Source of the DNA: Candidatus Crickella equi | GTDB taxonomy: Bacteria; Bacillota; Clostridia; Peptostreptococcales; Anaerovoracaceae | Reading direction: 5' to 3' | Assembly (NCBI GenBank): GCA_018064755.1 | Contig: JAGHUP010000020.1 | Coordinates: 1 to 64,000 of the forward strand | Length of the DNA: 64,000 bases | In this document: piece after piece, positions 17,342-24,946 of the stretch | Layout: each line of letters opens with the position of its first letter | Numbering within the stretch: the stretch's first letter is position 1 | Notes under the pieces: generated by a model | Told to the model about the DNA's origin: nothing | Seen by the model: the letters and a program-made list of their open reading frames with translations, nothing else | Databases searched by the model: none | Program-made: the position numbers and the translations under genes

Positions 17342-18334
17342 ATGACTAAAGTTGACATCTTCTCCGGATTTCTCGGAGCAGGCAAAACAACATTAATCAA
17401 GAAGCTGATTGCTGAGGCTTATGAAGAGAAGGATATTGTCCTGATTGAGAATGAGTTTGGCGAGATTGGTGTAGACACAGGATTCCTGAGAGATACAGGA
17501 GTACAGATCAATGAGATGGTAGCAGGTTGTATCTGTTGTACACTCGTTGGAGACTTCGGGAATGCTCTCAACGATGTAATCGAGAAGTACAACCCTTCAA
17601 GAATTCTTATCGAGCCATCTGGCGTTGGCAAACTGTCCGATGTTATTATCGCTGTTCAGGAACTTCACAACGACAAGATTGAGCTCGGCGGTTTCACAAC
17701 AGTTGTAGATGCTAAGAGATACAAACAGTATCTGCGTAATTTTGGTGAGTTCTATAAGAATCAGGTAGAGAATGCTAGCTCAATCTTCCTGTCACATCAG
17801 GGTTCAATGAGCGAGGAAGGACTGGAAGAGTGCAGAAAAACTCTTGAAGAGATGAATCCAACAGCTAATATCGTAACAACTGATTGGGATCAGATCTCAG
17901 GAAAGAAGCTACTCGAGATTATGGAGTCAGAGAAGACTCTCGGCGCAGAGATTGAAAAGCTGAGAGAAGAGGCTCTGAATCACGATCATGATGACGATGA
18001 TGAAGAGGGCGAGCTCTGCCCATGCGGATGCGGACATAGACATCACGGACATTCCGCAGACGAAGTGTTCGAAGAAATCGGAACTACCACAGCTAACAAG
18101 TTCAGCGCAGACGAACTCGAGGATATCCTTGATACTCTCGATGAGTGCGGTGAAATCTTAAGATCCAAGGGAATCGTTGAGAACGTTGACGGTGGTTGGC
18201 TTGAGTTCGACTACGTCCCAGGAGAGGGAGAAGTAAGAGAGACAGAGGCTGAGGCAACAGGAATGATTGTTGTTATCGGAACTAGCCTTAAGAAGGACAA
18301 GCTCGGTGAGCTGTTCAGAATGGAGTTTGAATAA
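17342..18334 (+). CDS. CobW/COG0523 GTPase with His-rich metal-binding insert
   Basis: The 330-residue G3E GTPase has Walker A GFLGAGKTT (9-17), the ENEFGE switch motif, the CxCC metal site CICC (63-66) and the EPSG motif at ~97. A linker at about 213-236 is packed with His, Asp and Cys (HDHDDDD..., CPCGCGHRHHGH). Then comes the CobW C-terminal domain. COG0523 proteins are metallochaperones that deliver Zn, Co or other metals using GTP. It sits one codon-overlap upstream of a second CobW-like gene, so the two are coupled. A nearby Zur-type box was not clearly identifiable. Confidence 0.88.
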   Translation: MTKVDIFSGFLGAGKTTLIKKLIAEAYEEKDIVLIENEFGEIGVDTGFLRDTGVQINEMVAGCICCTLVGDFGNALNDVIEKYNPSRILIEPSGVGKLSDVIIAVQELHNDKIELGGFTTVVDAKRYKQYLRNFGEFYKNQVENASSIFLSHQGSMSEEGLEECRKTLEEMNPTANIVTTDWDQISGKKLLEIMESEKTLGAEIEKLREEALNHDHDDDDEEGELCPCGCGHRHHGHSADEVFEEIGTTTANKFSADELEDILDTLDECGEILRSKGIVENVDGGWLEFDYVPGEGEVRETEAEATGMIVVIGTSLKKDKLGELFRMEFE

Positions 18335-19275
18335 TGCGTGACGTACCAGTTTTCCTGTTCACGGGATTCCTCGGAGCAGGCAAATCAACATTTATTAAGG
18401 AAACACTTGAAAGCCCGGAGTTCGGTAACGACGGTCGTACACTTCTTCTTATCTGTGAGGAAGGCGACTGCGAGTATGAACCGGAGAAATTTGCGGGCCC
18501 TGGAGTTAGAGTTGAAACTCTTGAGTCAGAGGATGAACTTAATGAGGCCAACCTCCGCATGATTGCAGCTAAGGGAGGATTCGACAGGGTTGTTGTTGAG
18601 TACAACGGAATGTGGGAGAATCAGAAACTCTTCGGCTGCATGCCACCAGGATGGCTAATCGCACAGGAGATGGCCCTCTTTGACGCACGAACTTTCATGA
18701 TGTACAACCAGAACATGCGCCAGCTCTGCTTTAACAAGATGCAGACTGCCGATATGGTTGTTTTCAATCGTTGTGAGAAGGGCTTTGACAAGATGCCTTA
18801 TCACAAAGAAGTTCGTATTGCTAACCGCAAGAATATGATTGTCTACGAATACGGCCCTAATGACATCGAGCCAGATGATATCGAAGATCCACTGCCATAC
18901 GACATGACAGCATCCAAGATTGAGATTGAGGATGAGTGGTTTGCCGAATGGTATAGGGACCTTAATGAAAATGAAGATAATTATGACAACAAGACCTTTA
19001 TAATTAAAGGAAGAGTAGCCTTGAGCGATGAATTGCCAGATGGCCAATTCGCTTTCGGTCGTCATATCATGACTTGTTGTGAGGCTGACATTCAGTTTGC
19101 CGGACTGCTGTCATATTATTCAGGCGCTGTTAATCTTGCAGTCGGTGACTGGATTAAGATTACTGCCAAAGTTAGAGTTGAGTATGCGGAGGCATACCAA
19201 GAGAAAGGTCCGGTTCTGTACATTAAGACACTCGACAAGTGCGAGCCTTGCGACCCTGAGGTTGCAACATTCTAA
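18334..19275 (+). CDS. CobW-like GTPase fused to a TIGR03943/YcgQ-type C-terminal domain
   Basis: The 313 residues begin with a G3E P-loop (GFLGAGKST, residues 11-19) but lack the usual ENEFGE and CxCC motifs; the second switch reads CEEGDCEYE. From about residue 218 the sequence changes to a small beta domain (FIIKGRVAL, then GRHIMTCCEADIQFAGLL, then GDWIKITAKV) that matches the C-terminal domain of the YcgQ/TIGR03943 family. In B. subtilis that protein partners the permease YcgR in zinc-related operons. The CC pair and the terminal CEPC may bind metal. Fusion to a GTPase, with the permease missing, suggests a soluble metal-handling partner for the upstream CobW protein (inference). Confidence 0.75.
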   Translation: MRDVPVFLFTGFLGAGKSTFIKETLESPEFGNDGRTLLLICEEGDCEYEPEKFAGPGVRVETLESEDELNEANLRMIAAKGGFDRVVVEYNGMWENQKLFGCMPPGWLIAQEMALFDARTFMMYNQNMRQLCFNKMQTADMVVFNRCEKGFDKMPYHKEVRIANRKNMIVYEYGPNDIEPDDIEDPLPYDMTASKIEIEDEWFAEWYRDLNENEDNYDNKTFIIKGRVALSDELPDGQFAFGRHIMTCCEADIQFAGLLSYYSGAVNLAVGDWIKITAKVRVEYAEAYQEKGPVLYIKTLDKCEPCDPEVATF

Positions 19276-19287
19276 GAGGACAACTAT

Positions 19288-20943
19288 TTGAGAACCAATA
19301 CATTTGGAAAGAGAATATTTGCATTGATAATGACCGTGCTGATGGTATGCAGCGTGGCGCTTTATGGTGCTGAGAGTACAGTTTATGGCGCAACATTCTC
19401 TCTCAAATCGCCATTCAAGATTTACAATAGTGAGACTAAAAAATCCGCCAAGAAAACATACAATCATAATAGTAAGTTTGAGAATTATTTGATGTTAGAT
19501 GGAGTCGATATTTCTGCCTGGCAGGACGAATTAAATAGTAGCAAAATATCAAGCGACGTCGATTTCGCAATACTTAGAACTTCATATACAGGCACCAATT
19601 CATCTTTTTCAATGGGAAAAGATTCCAAATTTGCACAGCATTATAAAAACGCAAAGGCAGCTGGTAAATTAGTTGGAGTATATGAGTATTCTCAGGCTAA
19701 AACAGAAGAAGAGGCAATAAAGGAAGCAGATTTTTTAGTAAAGCAATTAAACACTGTTGGAGTGAAGCCAAGTGATCTTGCTCTGCCGGTTTATATTGAC
19801 TACGAGTTTGGTGGTCGATTAAAAAGTAGTATAAGTAAAACAATCGCAAGGAAGACCGTGAGGGCATTTTGTGAGAAAATCAAGGAGTTGGGATATGTGC
19901 CTGGAATATATGCCAACCTGTCTACACTTACTAGCACTTTAGATGGTGCTGAATTAGGTAAAGAATATGATATCTGGTGTGCACAGTACAACGATTCCTG
20001 TGGATTCAGCGGGAACTATTCCAAATGGCAGTATACGAGTTCGGCTCGCATTGAAGGCCTTTATAATAGCGGAAAGAAAACCAATATCGATGCAAACTTC
20101 TGGTATATAGATAAGAATAGAAAGAGTTCTTCCTCCAGTGATATTGCAAGCTGTACATTCACAGTACCAGAGAAGGTTCTCTATACAGGATCAGGCGTTA
20201 AGCCGGCTGTTACAGTTACAAATGCAACGGGAACACTGAAAAAGAACACTGATTATGCTGTTCATTACATCAATAATGTAAATAAGGGCACAGGCTATGC
20301 ATACATAGTAGGTCTGGGCAATTATTCAGGATACAAGCTTATCTCATTTAATATTGTTAGCACTTTGGATGTACTTGGTGTTAATGATTTGGAACTTACA
20401 GATAAAGGCATCGAAGCGGGATATAGTTTGACTGATGCAGGTCTTGAGGGCATAGTCGCTAGTGCTAAAGTTTCAGCAGTTAAGGCGAGCGTTGCACTTA
20501 AGGATAAGGAAAGTGGTTATGCAATTAGTATTACAGATAAGTCCGGAAAGGCCTTGTCTAAGAGTACTGTGGTTACTACTGGCGATAAGCTAACAATTAG
20601 TGACGATACTGGTGAAGTTCTTGGCTCAATAGCGATTAAAGTTCAGGGAACTAAGGCTAAATTCACAAGTCTCAAGGGTGGCAAGAAGAAAATCACACTT
20701 AAGTGGAAGAAGCTCGCATCATCCAAAGCAACCGGATATCAGATTCAATACTGCCAGTATGAAGATATGCCGTCAGATTATTCAGAAACAAAGACTATAA
20801 AATCATACAAGACAGTATCCACAACTTTAAAGACAAACTTTGGAGAAAGAAACTATTACGTTAAAATACGATCCTACAAGACGATAAGAAGTAAGAAAAA
20901 CTATTCACCTTGGAGTGCCGTTAAATCAGTAAAGGTTAAATAG
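19288..20943 (+). CDS. Secreted GH25 muramidase-like protein with C-terminal beta domains
   Basis: The TTG start at 19288 follows GAGGA by 7 bases (551 aa). A signal peptide covers residues ~1-36, ending near VYGA. The GH25 lysozyme domain spans about 68-275: GVDISAWQDEL (family DxSxxQ), DFAILRTSYTG, VGVYEYSQA, LPVYIDYEF (catalytic Asp/Glu pair) and YDIWCAQY. After a Ser-rich linker come an Ig-like segment (ASCTFTVPEKVLYTG), a second unassigned segment and a C-terminal FN3-like module (KKITLKWKKLASSKATGYQI). It should cleave the MurNAc-GlcNAc bond of peptidoglycan outside the cell. A small membrane protein follows 10 bases on. Confidence 0.88.
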   Translation: MRTNTFGKRIFALIMTVLMVCSVALYGAESTVYGATFSLKSPFKIYNSETKKSAKKTYNHNSKFENYLMLDGVDISAWQDELNSSKISSDVDFAILRTSYTGTNSSFSMGKDSKFAQHYKNAKAAGKLVGVYEYSQAKTEEEAIKEADFLVKQLNTVGVKPSDLALPVYIDYEFGGRLKSSISKTIARKTVRAFCEKIKELGYVPGIYANLSTLTSTLDGAELGKEYDIWCAQYNDSCGFSGNYSKWQYTSSARIEGLYNSGKKTNIDANFWYIDKNRKSSSSSDIASCTFTVPEKVLYTGSGVKPAVTVTNATGTLKKNTDYAVHYINNVNKGTGYAYIVGLGNYSGYKLISFNIVSTLDVLGVNDLELTDKGIEAGYSLTDAGLEGIVASAKVSAVKASVALKDKESGYAISITDKSGKALSKSTVVTTGDKLTISDDTGEVLGSIAIKVQGTKAKFTSLKGGKKKITLKWKKLASSKATGYQIQYCQYEDMPSDYSETKTIKSYKTVSTTLKTNFGERNYYVKIRSYKTIRSKKNYSPWSAVKSVKVK

Positions 20944-20953
20944 GAGTTAAGGA

Positions 20954-21355
20954 ATGAAAAGAATAGTATCAATATTTACAATCATTCTGTTAATAAGTCT
21001 GCCGGTTTGTGTGTTCGCATCCAGTAATGATGGAGCTGACGCTCATTCTCAATCTATGTCTGCTGGTTCAGAAGAACTCGTTGTTGATGAGTCTGAATCA
21101 TTTGACGAGACGGTCGATCAGAGCGTAGAGGAAGAGAATCAGGAAACACCTGATGAGTCCGCTGGCGAAGAACTCGCAGAAGATGCAGAAGAGGCAACAG
21201 ATAGCATGTTCAGCACAATGTCTAATAATTGGATTTATATCGCTGCTGGCCTTGGAATTGTGGTGTTGATTATCGTAATCGTTGTCGCAATCAAATCTTC
21301 CAAGGGCAAACACAAGAACCAGATTGGTTCGAAAAGCTACAAACCAAAGCACTAA
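20954..21355 (+). CDS. Small single-pass membrane protein with acidic extracellular stalk
   Basis: The 133 residues comprise a signal peptide (1-22, ending VFAS), a very acidic Ser/Glu-rich stalk (about 25-88), one TM helix (IYIAAGLGIVVLIIVIVVAI) and a short Lys-rich cytoplasmic tail. No enzymatic motif is present. It lies 10 bases after the muramidase gene with an AAGGA site and is probably co-transcribed with it. It could tether or modulate that enzyme (inference). Not recognised as a named family. Confidence 0.65.
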   Translation: MKRIVSIFTIILLISLPVCVFASSNDGADAHSQSMSAGSEELVVDESESFDETVDQSVEEENQETPDESAGEELAEDAEEATDSMFSTMSNNWIYIAAGLGIVVLIIVIVVAIKSSKGKHKNQIGSKSYKPKH

Positions 21356-21395
21356 ACATATTTCTAAACAATTATTAATCTAAATCTTCAAAATT

Positions 21396-21448
21396 TTAAC
21401 GCAAATTAACGCTGCTTTAACCTTACATTAATGTTTGGGTCTTATACT
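21396..21448 (+). promoter_or_regulatory. PhoP-box-like direct repeats with -10 element
   Basis: Four TTAAC-type hexamers lie on one strand: TTAACG 21396, TTAACG 21406, TTAACC 21417 and TTAATG 21428. Their spacings are 10, 11 and 11 bp. TATACT at 21443-21448 is a good -10, giving a start near 21455. Hexamers at roughly -22 to -59 with an 11-bp period match the B. subtilis PhoP core box (TTAACA repeats with 5-bp spacers). No coding frame follows; a terminator lies ~100 bases on. Confidence 0.55.
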
Positions 21449-21454
21449 GTAATT

Positions 21455-21576
21455 GTATCAAGGAGGACCCCATATCCTCCAAGATGTAAGAGGACACTAC
21501 ATCCTCGCATTATAGTTTAAATAATCATAATAATATTCCCCTTAAAGAAAACTGCGGTAATCCCGCAGTTTTTTCT
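21455..21576 (+). ncRNA. Candidate small RNA, about 120 nt
   Basis: Between the Pho-box-like promoter and the terminator at 21547-21576 no ORF is possible beyond an ATG followed at once by TAA. The RNA would fold: GGAGGA/TCCTCC (21462-21480), then GATGTA/TACATC or the alternative GAGGA/TCCTC, an AU-rich stretch, then the terminator stem. The first hairpin buries an AAGGAGG sequence. The two alternative stems around 21483-21505 could compete. Confidence 0.5.
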
Positions 21577-21577
21577 G
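21547..21577. terminator. Terminator, usable on both strands
   Basis: AAAACTGCGG and CCGCAGTTTT form a 10-bp stem with a TAATC loop and T6 after it. It ends the small RNA on the plus strand and the receiver-domain gene on the minus strand. Confidence 0.85.
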
Positions 21578-21580
21578 TCT

Positions 21581-21889
21581 TTATAATTCCCTATCTGTAA
21601 CGACCGCATCTGGGAAATTAGCAGTCGCATATTGCATCATCATTGATCTGCCTGTAGGATGCGTCGAGTGAATGTTAATACGTTCGCATTTAACGTCAAA
21701 CTTCTTCATATATCTCAGCACATCAAGACCTGACCAAGTGCTGTCATAACCTAGGTCGTAATCCAGATCCACCATCTCAATATTCCCATTATACTTATCT
21801 AACAACATAATGAAGTCTGAGTAGTTGTCTGCCGAAGCGTATTCCGGTCCCGTCGGTGGACGGCGATAATCGTCTAGATACAGAATCAT
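21581..21889 (-). CDS. Cyclic-phosphate processing receiver-domain protein (cPPR)
   Basis: The 102-residue protein consists only of a receiver-like fold with LDDYRRPPTG at the N-terminus, VDLDYDLG in the middle and INIHSTHPTGRSMM near the end. This matches the cPPR family, a CheY-like domain predicted from comparative genomics to process cyclic phosphates in RNA repair or nucleotide signalling. The acidic pocket (DD, and DLDYD) is intact. It is monocistronic and faces the candidate small RNA; a link to it is speculation. Confidence 0.8.
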   Translation of the reverse strand: MILYLDDYRRPPTGPEYASADNYSDFIMLLDKYNGNIEMVDLDYDLGYDSTWSGLDVLRYMKKFDVKCERINIHSTHPTGRSMMMQYATANFPDAVVTDREL

Positions 21890-21911
21890 AAATCACCTCA
21901 ATTATTAAGAG

Positions 21912-21939
21912 AAAAGCCTGAAGATATCTTCAGGCTTTT
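21912..21939 (-). terminator. Terminator of tRNA-Thr
   Basis: AAAAGCCTGAAGAT is followed directly by its inverse complement, and T-rich sequence follows on the minus strand, 3 bases beyond the tRNA 3' end. Confidence 0.8.
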
Positions 21940-21941
21940 AG

Positions 21942-22016
21942 TGGAGCTGGTGATGGGAATCGAACCCGCAACCGCTTCGTTACGAATGAAGTGCTCTGCC
22001 ATTGAGCTACACCAGC
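21942..22016 (-). tRNA. tRNA-Thr (anticodon CGT), CCA encoded
   Basis: On the minus strand a cloverleaf of 75 nt is visible: acceptor GCTGGTG/CACCAGC (perfect), D arm GCTC/GAGC, loop TTCGTAA giving anticodon CGT, TTCGATT loop, discriminator T and CCA. Two stem positions are C-A mismatches: 31-39 in the anticodon stem and 50-64 in the T stem. Both would be repaired by A to G. It reads threonine ACG codons. Confidence 0.88.
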
Positions 22017-22154
22017 GAAATTTGACAGTACCAATTATAACACATTTCGGGGTTTATTTTCATACAATTATCACATTGTTTATGGTACAATATACGTTAC
22101 GATATTATGGAAAATGATCGGCTATCTGCCGGGTTGAAATATGAGGAAAAATAC

Positions 22155-24860
22155 ATGAAAGAAAACTACAGACCATACCTTGAGAATATGGGCGATGTGT
22201 TGACTGAGGTCGGTTCGACTGAGGCCGGACTGAGTTCGAATGAGGCTGACAAGAGGCTGCAGGAGAACGGACCGAACAAGCTGATTGAGGCTAAGAAGAG
22301 AAGCGCGATTTTGAGATTCTTCGATCAGATGAAGGATCCGATGATTATCGTTCTTCTTGTTGCAGCGGTTCTCTCATTCATTACTTCTGTTTATGAAGGT
22401 GAGAGCCCAGCGGACGTATTCATCATCTTATTTGTAGTTGTGCTGAATGCTGTTCTAGGAGTTGTCCAGGAGAGCAAAGCTGAAGAAGCTATCGAGGCCC
22501 TCAAGAAGATGACTGCGGCCAAGTCCAAAGTCCTTCGTGACGGTGTCATCGTATCTATCGAGAGCAGTCAGCTAGTTGTTGGTGATGTTGTCATTCTCGA
22601 GGCTGGCGACAGCGTTCCTGCTGATGCGCGTCTGATTGAGACTGCGTCGATGAAAGTCGAGGAAGCAGCGCTGACCGGCGAGTCGGTACCTGTCGACAAA
22701 CACGCAGACGCTTTGGCCATCGAAGGTGAGGCTAAGGATGTTCCGCTCGGCGACAGAAAGAATATGGTATACATGGGCAGCACCGTGGTTTATGGCCGCG
22801 GCAAAGCTGTCGTTACTGGAACTGGAATGAGCACTGAGATGGGTAAGATTGCTGATGCACTTGCTCAGGCTGAGGAGGAACTCACCCCTCTCCAGATCAA
22901 GCTCGACCAGCTGTCCAAGATTCTCACTAAGGGCGTTCTGATTATCTGCGTTATCATCTTCGCACTCGGCGTGTTCAAAGCCGGAACGGTTAACGTCGAT
23001 GTTATGATTGATACTTTCATGCTGGCAATTTCGCTGGCAGTTGCGGCAATTCCTGAGGGACTCGTTGCGGTAGTTACTATAGTTCTGTCCATGGGCGTTA
23101 CCAAAATGTCCAATCGTAATGCGGTAATCAGACGACTGACCGCAGTTGAGACTCTCGGCTGTGCGCAGATTATCTGCTCAGATAAGACAGGAACACTGAC
23201 TCAGAACAAGATGACAGTTGTTGATCACTTATGCCCTGAAGAGGACGTACTCGCAGGCGGAATGGCTCTGTGCTGTGACGCTGAACTCAAGATTGAAAAT
23301 GGCGTTGAGGAAGTTGTTGGTGAGCCTACTGAGGCAGCACTCGTTGCCTATGCAAGTTCCGCTAACCTCAAGAAGGATAGTCTTGTTGCAGGCTTCCCTC
23401 GTGTTGGAGAAGCTCCATTCGACTCAAGCCGTAAGATGATGTCAACAGTTCACGAGAACGTTCACATGAGATCTCTGGGAGACAGAGATGCGGCTCTGGA
23501 CAACCTGATTAGAGAGAACAAGTACATCCAATTCACCAAGGGCGCACCTGATGTAGTTCTTAGACACTGCACACATATGCTCGATGGAGATAAGATCGTT
23601 CCTATTACAGAAGAACTGAAGGAACAGGTTCGTGCAGAGAATAGAAGAATGGCCAACAAGGCTCTTAGAGTTCTCTCTCTTTCAATGAGAGTTTACAAGG
23701 ACAAGCCTGCTGACTTCGCAGATACTGCCCTTGAACAGGAACTCATTTTCGTGGGCCTGGTTGGAATGATCGACCCTATTAGACCTGAAGTTAAGGCTGC
23801 CGTAGCTGAATGTAAGGAAGCAGGCATCAGACCTATTATGATAACAGGCGATCAGCTCGATACAGCTATCGCTATCGGTAGAGATCTTGGCATCTTAGAG
23901 AGCGCTGATGATGCAATTCTCGGTGCAGCTCTTGATGATATGAGCGACGAAGAACTCATGGCTAAAATCGGAACTTACTCCGTATATGCAAGAGTTCAGC
24001 CTGAGCACAAAGTAAGAATTGTTAGGGCTTGGAAAGCCAATGCTATGGTAACTGCTATGACAGGTGACGGCGTTAACGACGCGCCGGCTATCAAGTCAGC
24101 AGATATCGGAATCGGCATGGGCATCACTGGTACAGACGTAACTAAGAACGTAGCAGACATGATTCTCGCAGACGATAACTTTGCAACTATCGTATCCGCT
24201 GTTGAAGAGGGACGTCGTATCTACTCCAATATTAGAAAAGCTATCCAGTTCCTGCTCGCAACTAATATTGCCGAGGTACTGGCTATCTTAACAGCAACAA
24301 TGCTTAACTTCACTATCTTAAAGCCGGCGCACCTGCTCTGGATTAACCTGATTACAGACTCCCTGCCAGCACTGGCGCTTGGTATGGAACCGGCCGAGGG
24401 TGCATTGATGAAGAAGAAACCACGTAGCAAGACTGACGGCGTTTTCGCTGGAGGTATGGGTGGAGACATCATTTATCAGGGAATTCTCACAACAGTTCTG
24501 GTACTCGCTGCATACTTTATTGGCGAATACCTTGAGACAGGACAGTGGCACATTGTTGCCAGCAACGATGGAATAACTATGGCATTCCTGACGATGTCCA
24601 TGGCAGAAATTTTCCACGCATTCAATATGAGATCGAGAAGAGGAAATATCTTCAAACTAACCAAGCAGAATTGGTGGCTGTGGGGCTCGGCCGCTGCAGC
24701 ATTGGTTCTCACAGGCGTAGTAATCGAAGTACCTGTACTCGCAGCAATGTTCGAGTTTACAACTATTGACCTCGAAGAATACTTAATCTCTATGGGCCTC
24801 GCCCTCTCAATGGTACCAATCATTGAAATCGTCAAGGCATTCCAGAGAAGACTAGCATAA
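22155..24860 (+). CDS. P-type calcium-transporting ATPase
   Basis: ATG at 22155, 8 bases after GAGGA, is preferred over an in-frame ATG at 22107 without a site (901 aa). It is a P2-type cation pump. The N-terminal cation ATPase domain begins ENMGDVLTEVGSTEAGLS, then TGES near 172, the PEGL TM4 motif near 300, the phosphorylated CSDKTGTLTQNKMTV (Asp ~341), GDQLDTAIAIGRDLGI and the hinge TGDGVNDAPA near 635. About 10 TM helices are present, with the C-terminal cation ATPase domain at 660-900. PEGL and ND/D residues in TM6 (LLWINLITDSLPALALG) fit calcium export. It is monocistronic, ending at an inverted repeat. Confidence 0.92.
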   Translation: MKENYRPYLENMGDVLTEVGSTEAGLSSNEADKRLQENGPNKLIEAKKRSAILRFFDQMKDPMIIVLLVAAVLSFITSVYEGESPADVFIILFVVVLNAVLGVVQESKAEEAIEALKKMTAAKSKVLRDGVIVSIESSQLVVGDVVILEAGDSVPADARLIETASMKVEEAALTGESVPVDKHADALAIEGEAKDVPLGDRKNMVYMGSTVVYGRGKAVVTGTGMSTEMGKIADALAQAEEELTPLQIKLDQLSKILTKGVLIICVIIFALGVFKAGTVNVDVMIDTFMLAISLAVAAIPEGLVAVVTIVLSMGVTKMSNRNAVIRRLTAVETLGCAQIICSDKTGTLTQNKMTVVDHLCPEEDVLAGGMALCCDAELKIENGVEEVVGEPTEAALVAYASSANLKKDSLVAGFPRVGEAPFDSSRKMMSTVHENVHMRSLGDRDAALDNLIRENKYIQFTKGAPDVVLRHCTHMLDGDKIVPITEELKEQVRAENRRMANKALRVLSLSMRVYKDKPADFADTALEQELIFVGLVGMIDPIRPEVKAAVAECKEAGIRPIMITGDQLDTAIAIGRDLGILESADDAILGAALDDMSDEELMAKIGTYSVYARVQPEHKVRIVRAWKANAMVTAMTGDGVNDAPAIKSADIGIGMGITGTDVTKNVADMILADDNFATIVSAVEEGRRIYSNIRKAIQFLLATNIAEVLAILTATMLNFTILKPAHLLWINLITDSLPALALGMEPAEGALMKKKPRSKTDGVFAGGMGGDIIYQGILTTVLVLAAYFIGEYLETGQWHIVASNDGITMAFLTMSMAEIFHAFNMRSRRGNIFKLTKQNWWLWGSAAAALVLTGVVIEVPVLAAMFEFTTIDLEEYLISMGLALSMVPIIEIVKAFQRRLA

Positions 24861-24934
24861 TGTACCTTTCAGCCCGTTCCTAACTGGTACATTTTTGCAA
24901 GGATGTACCAGTTAGGAACGGGCTAAATGGTACA
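24861..24934. repeat. Large perfect inverted repeat, shared 22-bp arm
   Basis: Arms 24871-24892 and 24903-24924 are perfect inverse complements (22 bp, beginning AGCCCGTTCCTAACTGGTAC) around a TTTTTGCAAGG loop. An outer TGTACC/GGTACA pair (24861-24866, 24929-24934) extends the stem. It lies between the calcium ATPase stop and the MATE ribosome site (AAGGAG overlaps its right end). It can act as a terminator for the ATPase. The same 22-bp arm recurs at 28059-28080. Confidence 0.8.
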
Positions 24935-24946
24935 AGGAGCACGAAA

